Shown in pieces: positions 5,277-7,069 of a stretch of 7,069 nucleotides of DNA. Under the pieces are notes generated by a model. It had not been told where the DNA came from. It saw nothing but the letters and a program-made list of their open reading frames with translations, and did no database searches. A program made the position numbers and the translations under genes. The first letter of the stretch is position 1. Each line of letters starts with the position of its first letter. This DNA is from SHZL01 sp031362985 (GTDB lineage: Bacteria; Pseudomonadota; Gammaproteobacteria; Xanthomonadales; SZUA-36). The stretch is from contig JANLTO010000074.1 in the NCBI GenBank assembly GCA_031362985.1, positions 1-7,069 of the forward strand. Direction: 5' to 3'.

Positions 5277-5659
5277 TGGCCTGTCTGGCTGGAACGTGGG
5301 GTCAGCAGCAAGAGCGCGGCCGCGGCGATTAAGAGTCCTACGAATTCGCGCCCTTGCTCGATGTAGGGCTCTTCATCATTCATGTGTTCGGCGATCGAGC
5401 CCCAGTCACCCGCTTGCAGGTAGTCGACAAAGCCCGGCGCCGCGATCAGCAGGCCCGCAATCACCGCCCCGAGCGTGACCAGTGCGAAGCGAGGGAGACG
5501 GCGGCCCAAGACGGCGGCTGCTGCGACGACTGCCACGGCCGCGTAAACCAGAAACCAATAGAGCGGGTCGGGGTCGTTCAGCTGGAGCGCGGCCATCCAG
5601 ATAAACATCAATGTGGCGATGGACGCCGCGGTCTTGGACCAGGCTGTGGTAGTTTTCAT
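5273..5659 (-). CDS. TMEM220-family small membrane protein
   Basis: The 128-residue protein has four likely membrane helices, at about residues 9-27, 32-51, 57-75 and 105-120. Between the first two is QLNDPDPLYWFLVY, the Asn-Asp-Pro-Asp loop and Trp/Tyr pattern I associate with the TMEM220 family, for which no biochemical role is established. The short acidic segment between helices 3 and 4 (HMNDEEPYIEQGREF) carries several Glu and Asp. The ATG at 5657-5659 has no clear Shine-Dalgarno. The stop codon shares the CTAG at 5273-5276 with the stop of the chaperone gene on the other strand. The gene is oriented like the oxidoreductase gene upstream, 207 bp away, and could be co-transcribed or have its own promoter. 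Confidence 0.75.
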   Translation of the reverse strand: MKTTTAWSKTAASIATLMFIWMAALQLNDPDPLYWFLVYAAVAVVAAAAVLGRRLPRFALVTLGAVIAGLLIAAPGFVDYLQAGDWGSIAEHMNDEEPYIEQGREFVGLLIAAAALLLLTPRSSQTGH

Positions 5660-5712
5660 CGCTTGCGGGCCCGCATGCCGGGCATCGGTTCCGGCTTCAT
5701 GTAACAGGACCG

Positions 5713-5718
5713 AGTATA
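5713..5718 (-). promoter_or_regulatory. Weak candidate -10 box for the TMEM220-family gene
   Basis: TATACT on the minus strand (five of six matches to TATAAT) lies about 54 bp before the ATG. No convincing -35 is found at 16-18 bp. Just downstream on the plus strand, ACGGCAACATGCCGT (5718-5732) is a 6-bp inverted repeat. Confidence 0.25.
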
Positions 5719-5787
5719 CGGCAACATGCCGTGGGCGAGCACCCGGCCCATGGTGCCGTTATGCAGTGGCGGTCACGGGATTCGAAA

Positions 5788-5833
5788 GGCCGGCATTGGA
5801 AAAGCCGGGCTGCCATACGGCAATCAGCCGGCC
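5788..5833 (-). terminator. Possible structured terminator after the oxidoreductase gene
   Basis: GGCCGGC (minus strand, 5827-5833) can pair with GCCGGCC (5788-5794), followed by TTTC. The 32-base loop contains a small TGCC-GTAT-GGCA hairpin. It starts about 33 bp after the oxidoreductase stop. The long loop and short T-run make it a weak call. Confidence 0.3.
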
Positions 5834-5866
5834 AATCCATTTTCCTCTCGGAACACTCTTCAGGCT

Positions 5867-7069
5867 TTATACCGGCAGAGACTTCCAGTCCTGCAGTATT
5901 CGCCGCGCCGCGTTATGCCCGGGTATGCCGGATACACCGCCACCCGGATGGGTGGATGATCCGCACTGATACAGCCCGCGGATGGGTGAGCGGTAATCCG
6001 CATAACCCGGAGCCGGCCGCTGGAAGAACAATTGTTCAAGCGCCAGTTCGCCATGGAAGATGTGGCCGTGGGGCGAGTTGATGATGCGCTCGATGTCCGT
6101 TGGCAGCAGCACCTGCGCATCGATGATGCCGGAGCTGAATCCCGGAGCTACATCATCGAGGGTGGTATAAACCGTTTTCACGAAGCTGGCGCGATCCTCT
6201 TCCGTCCAGGCTTTGCCGCCCAAATCGTAGGGGGCATGCCCGCCAAACAAATTGATGACGTGTTTGCCCGGCGGCGCCAAAGTATCATCAACCGTGGTGG
6301 GAACCACCGCGGTGATGAATGGGTGGCTGGAGTAGCGACCATGGAAAGCGTCTTCGTACGCGGCCTGAAGGTAGTCGATATCCGGACCTATGTGAGCGTA
6401 ATTGGGCTCGGCGAAGCCACATTTGGCCGCGTCGAATGCCGCGTAATGGGGCGGCGCCTCGGCGGCCACGTTAATTTTGAAAGCCGTCGAAAACGTGCGG
6501 TAGTCCTGGATATGCTTGAGGAAATCGGCAGGCAAATGCTCCGGTTCAAGCAGTTGTTCGAACAACACCTTGCAGCTGGCATTGGATACCACCGCCCGTG
6601 CAGTGTATTCATCACCACTGTTAGTGACCACCCTGGAAACCCGTTCATTGACTACTTCCACGCGACTGACTTCCGCATCGGTGCGTATGCTCATGCCGTG
6701 GCGTCGTCCGCACTCGGCGATGGCTTCGCTGATAGCGCCCATGCCGCCACGGATAAAGCCCCAGCCACCGGCGCCTTCGTGTTCACCCATGATGTGGTGC
6801 AGCACCACATAGGCCGAGCCGGGAGATTTCGGCCCGGCAAAGGTGCCAACTGAGCAGTAGTAGGCCAATACCGCCCGAGTCACCGGATGCTCGAACCAAC
6901 GCGCCAGGTAGTCATTGGCGCTCATGGTCATCAGGTCGACCAGGCGGTAAAACCTGTTGCCAATTTTTCGATACTTCCAGGCGAAGGCTACCAACTCCTT
7001 CAGACTCTTGAAATCCCGCCTCGCGGGATCCACGGGGGTGTCCAGCAAAATCTTGCGCACCACGTTCGC
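5867..7069 (-). CDS. FAD-dependent oxidoreductase, PYROXD2/phytoene-desaturase-like, C-terminal part
   Basis: Four hundred residues are visible; the frame is still open at the right edge, so the GTG at 7061-7063 is not a real start. The C-terminal motif GLYQCGSSTHPGGGVSGIPG followed by HNAARRIL is typical of the COG1233 group (carotenoid desaturase-like and PYROXD2-like flavoproteins), where it contacts FAD. Other fitting segments are GGWGFIRGGMGAISEAIAE and the strand VSRVVTNSGDEYTARAVVSNAS, the usual return to the FAD domain. Family members have about 500-550 residues, so roughly 130 are missing, including the N-terminal GxGxxG dinucleotide fold. The substrate cannot be read: PYROXD2-like enzymes are not well defined, and a desaturase role is only one option. 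No truncation or frameshift is seen in the visible part. Confidence 0.88.
   Translation of the reverse strand, partial: ANVVRKILLDTPVDPARRDFKSLKELVAFAWKYRKIGNRFYRLVDLMTMSANDYLARWFEHPVTRAVLAYYCSVGTFAGPKSPGSAYVVLHHIMGEHEGAGGWGFIRGGMGAISEAIAECGRRHGMSIRTDAEVSRVEVVNERVSRVVTNSGDEYTARAVVSNASCKVLFEQLLEPEHLPADFLKHIQDYRTFSTAFKINVAAEAPPHYAAFDAAKCGFAEPNYAHIGPDIDYLQAAYEDAFHGRYSSHPFITAVVPTTVDDTLAPPGKHVINLFGGHAPYDLGGKAWTEEDRASFVKTVYTTLDDVAPGFSSGIIDAQVLLPTDIERIINSPHGHIFHGELALEQLFFQRPAPGYADYRSPIRGLYQCGSSTHPGGGVSGIPGHNAARRILQDWKSLPV

Noticed and set aside
5299..5310. GGGGTCAGCAGC resembling the GGGGTCAGAG repeat core.
   Set aside because: It lies inside the TMEM220-family coding sequence (LLLLTPRSS), lacks an inverted partner and matches only the first eight bases.
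5656..5751. A 31-codon minus-strand frame whose TGA overlaps the ATG of the TMEM220-family gene (ATGA), ending PMPGMRARKR.
   Set aside because: It has no ribosome-binding site, and chance open frames are common in GC-rich DNA. Only the overlap is suggestive.
6032..6853. Long plus-strand open frame opposite the oxidoreductase gene.
   Set aside because: It is the mirror of a clearly recognisable flavoprotein coding sequence and matches no family I know.

Overview
The window reads as GC-rich proteobacterial chromosome, most likely from an environmental gammaproteobacterium. This is inferred, not proven. It rests on the protein families (a PapD-like chaperone, a secreted protein with RSGEGF repeats, a TMEM220-type membrane protein, a PYROXD2-like flavoprotein), a textbook sigma-54 promoter, and short palindromes with a GGGGTCAGAG core of the kind found near REP-associated (Y1/RAYT) transposases. 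It looks like an accessory-leaning patchwork of short transcription units, not one pathway operon.

Left part (1-1090, minus strand): a VapBC/FitAB-type toxin-antitoxin pair sits behind its own promoter. Two identical-pattern palindromes, one helical turn apart, overlap the -10 box. The start of a gene for an exported protein follows 23 bp after the toxin and runs off the left edge. It lies in a frame that stays open to the edge and could share the toxin-antitoxin transcript.

Middle (1090-3600): a plus-strand lipoprotein gene of unknown function and a minus-strand gene for a secreted 502-residue repeat protein converge on a strong hairpin terminator. A 12-base piece of that hairpin recurs upstream of the lipoprotein gene.

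Repeat-rich part (3600-4280): a small c-type cytochrome lipoprotein gene is broken two codons after its CxxCH haem motif. The insert is a 209-bp element with perfect 23-bp inverted ends and a tandem stack of its end motif. A second perfect 21-bp inverted repeat with the same core lies in front of the cytochrome gene. Next to it are two overlapping dyads built from CTGACG half-sites.

Right part (4280-7069): a consensus sigma-54 promoter lies about 120-130 bp downstream of those dyads and drives a stand-alone fimbrial-type periplasmic chaperone with no usher or pilin beside it. The chaperone gene meets a TMEM220-family membrane protein gene tail to tail, sharing one CTAG for both stop codons. 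Last is the C-terminal three quarters or so of a FAD-dependent PYROXD2-like oxidoreductase gene, open at the right edge.

The best candidates for something new are the sigma-54/dyad-controlled orphan chaperone and the cytochrome gene broken or remodelled by a REP-like element. No complete new multi-gene system is visible in this window.
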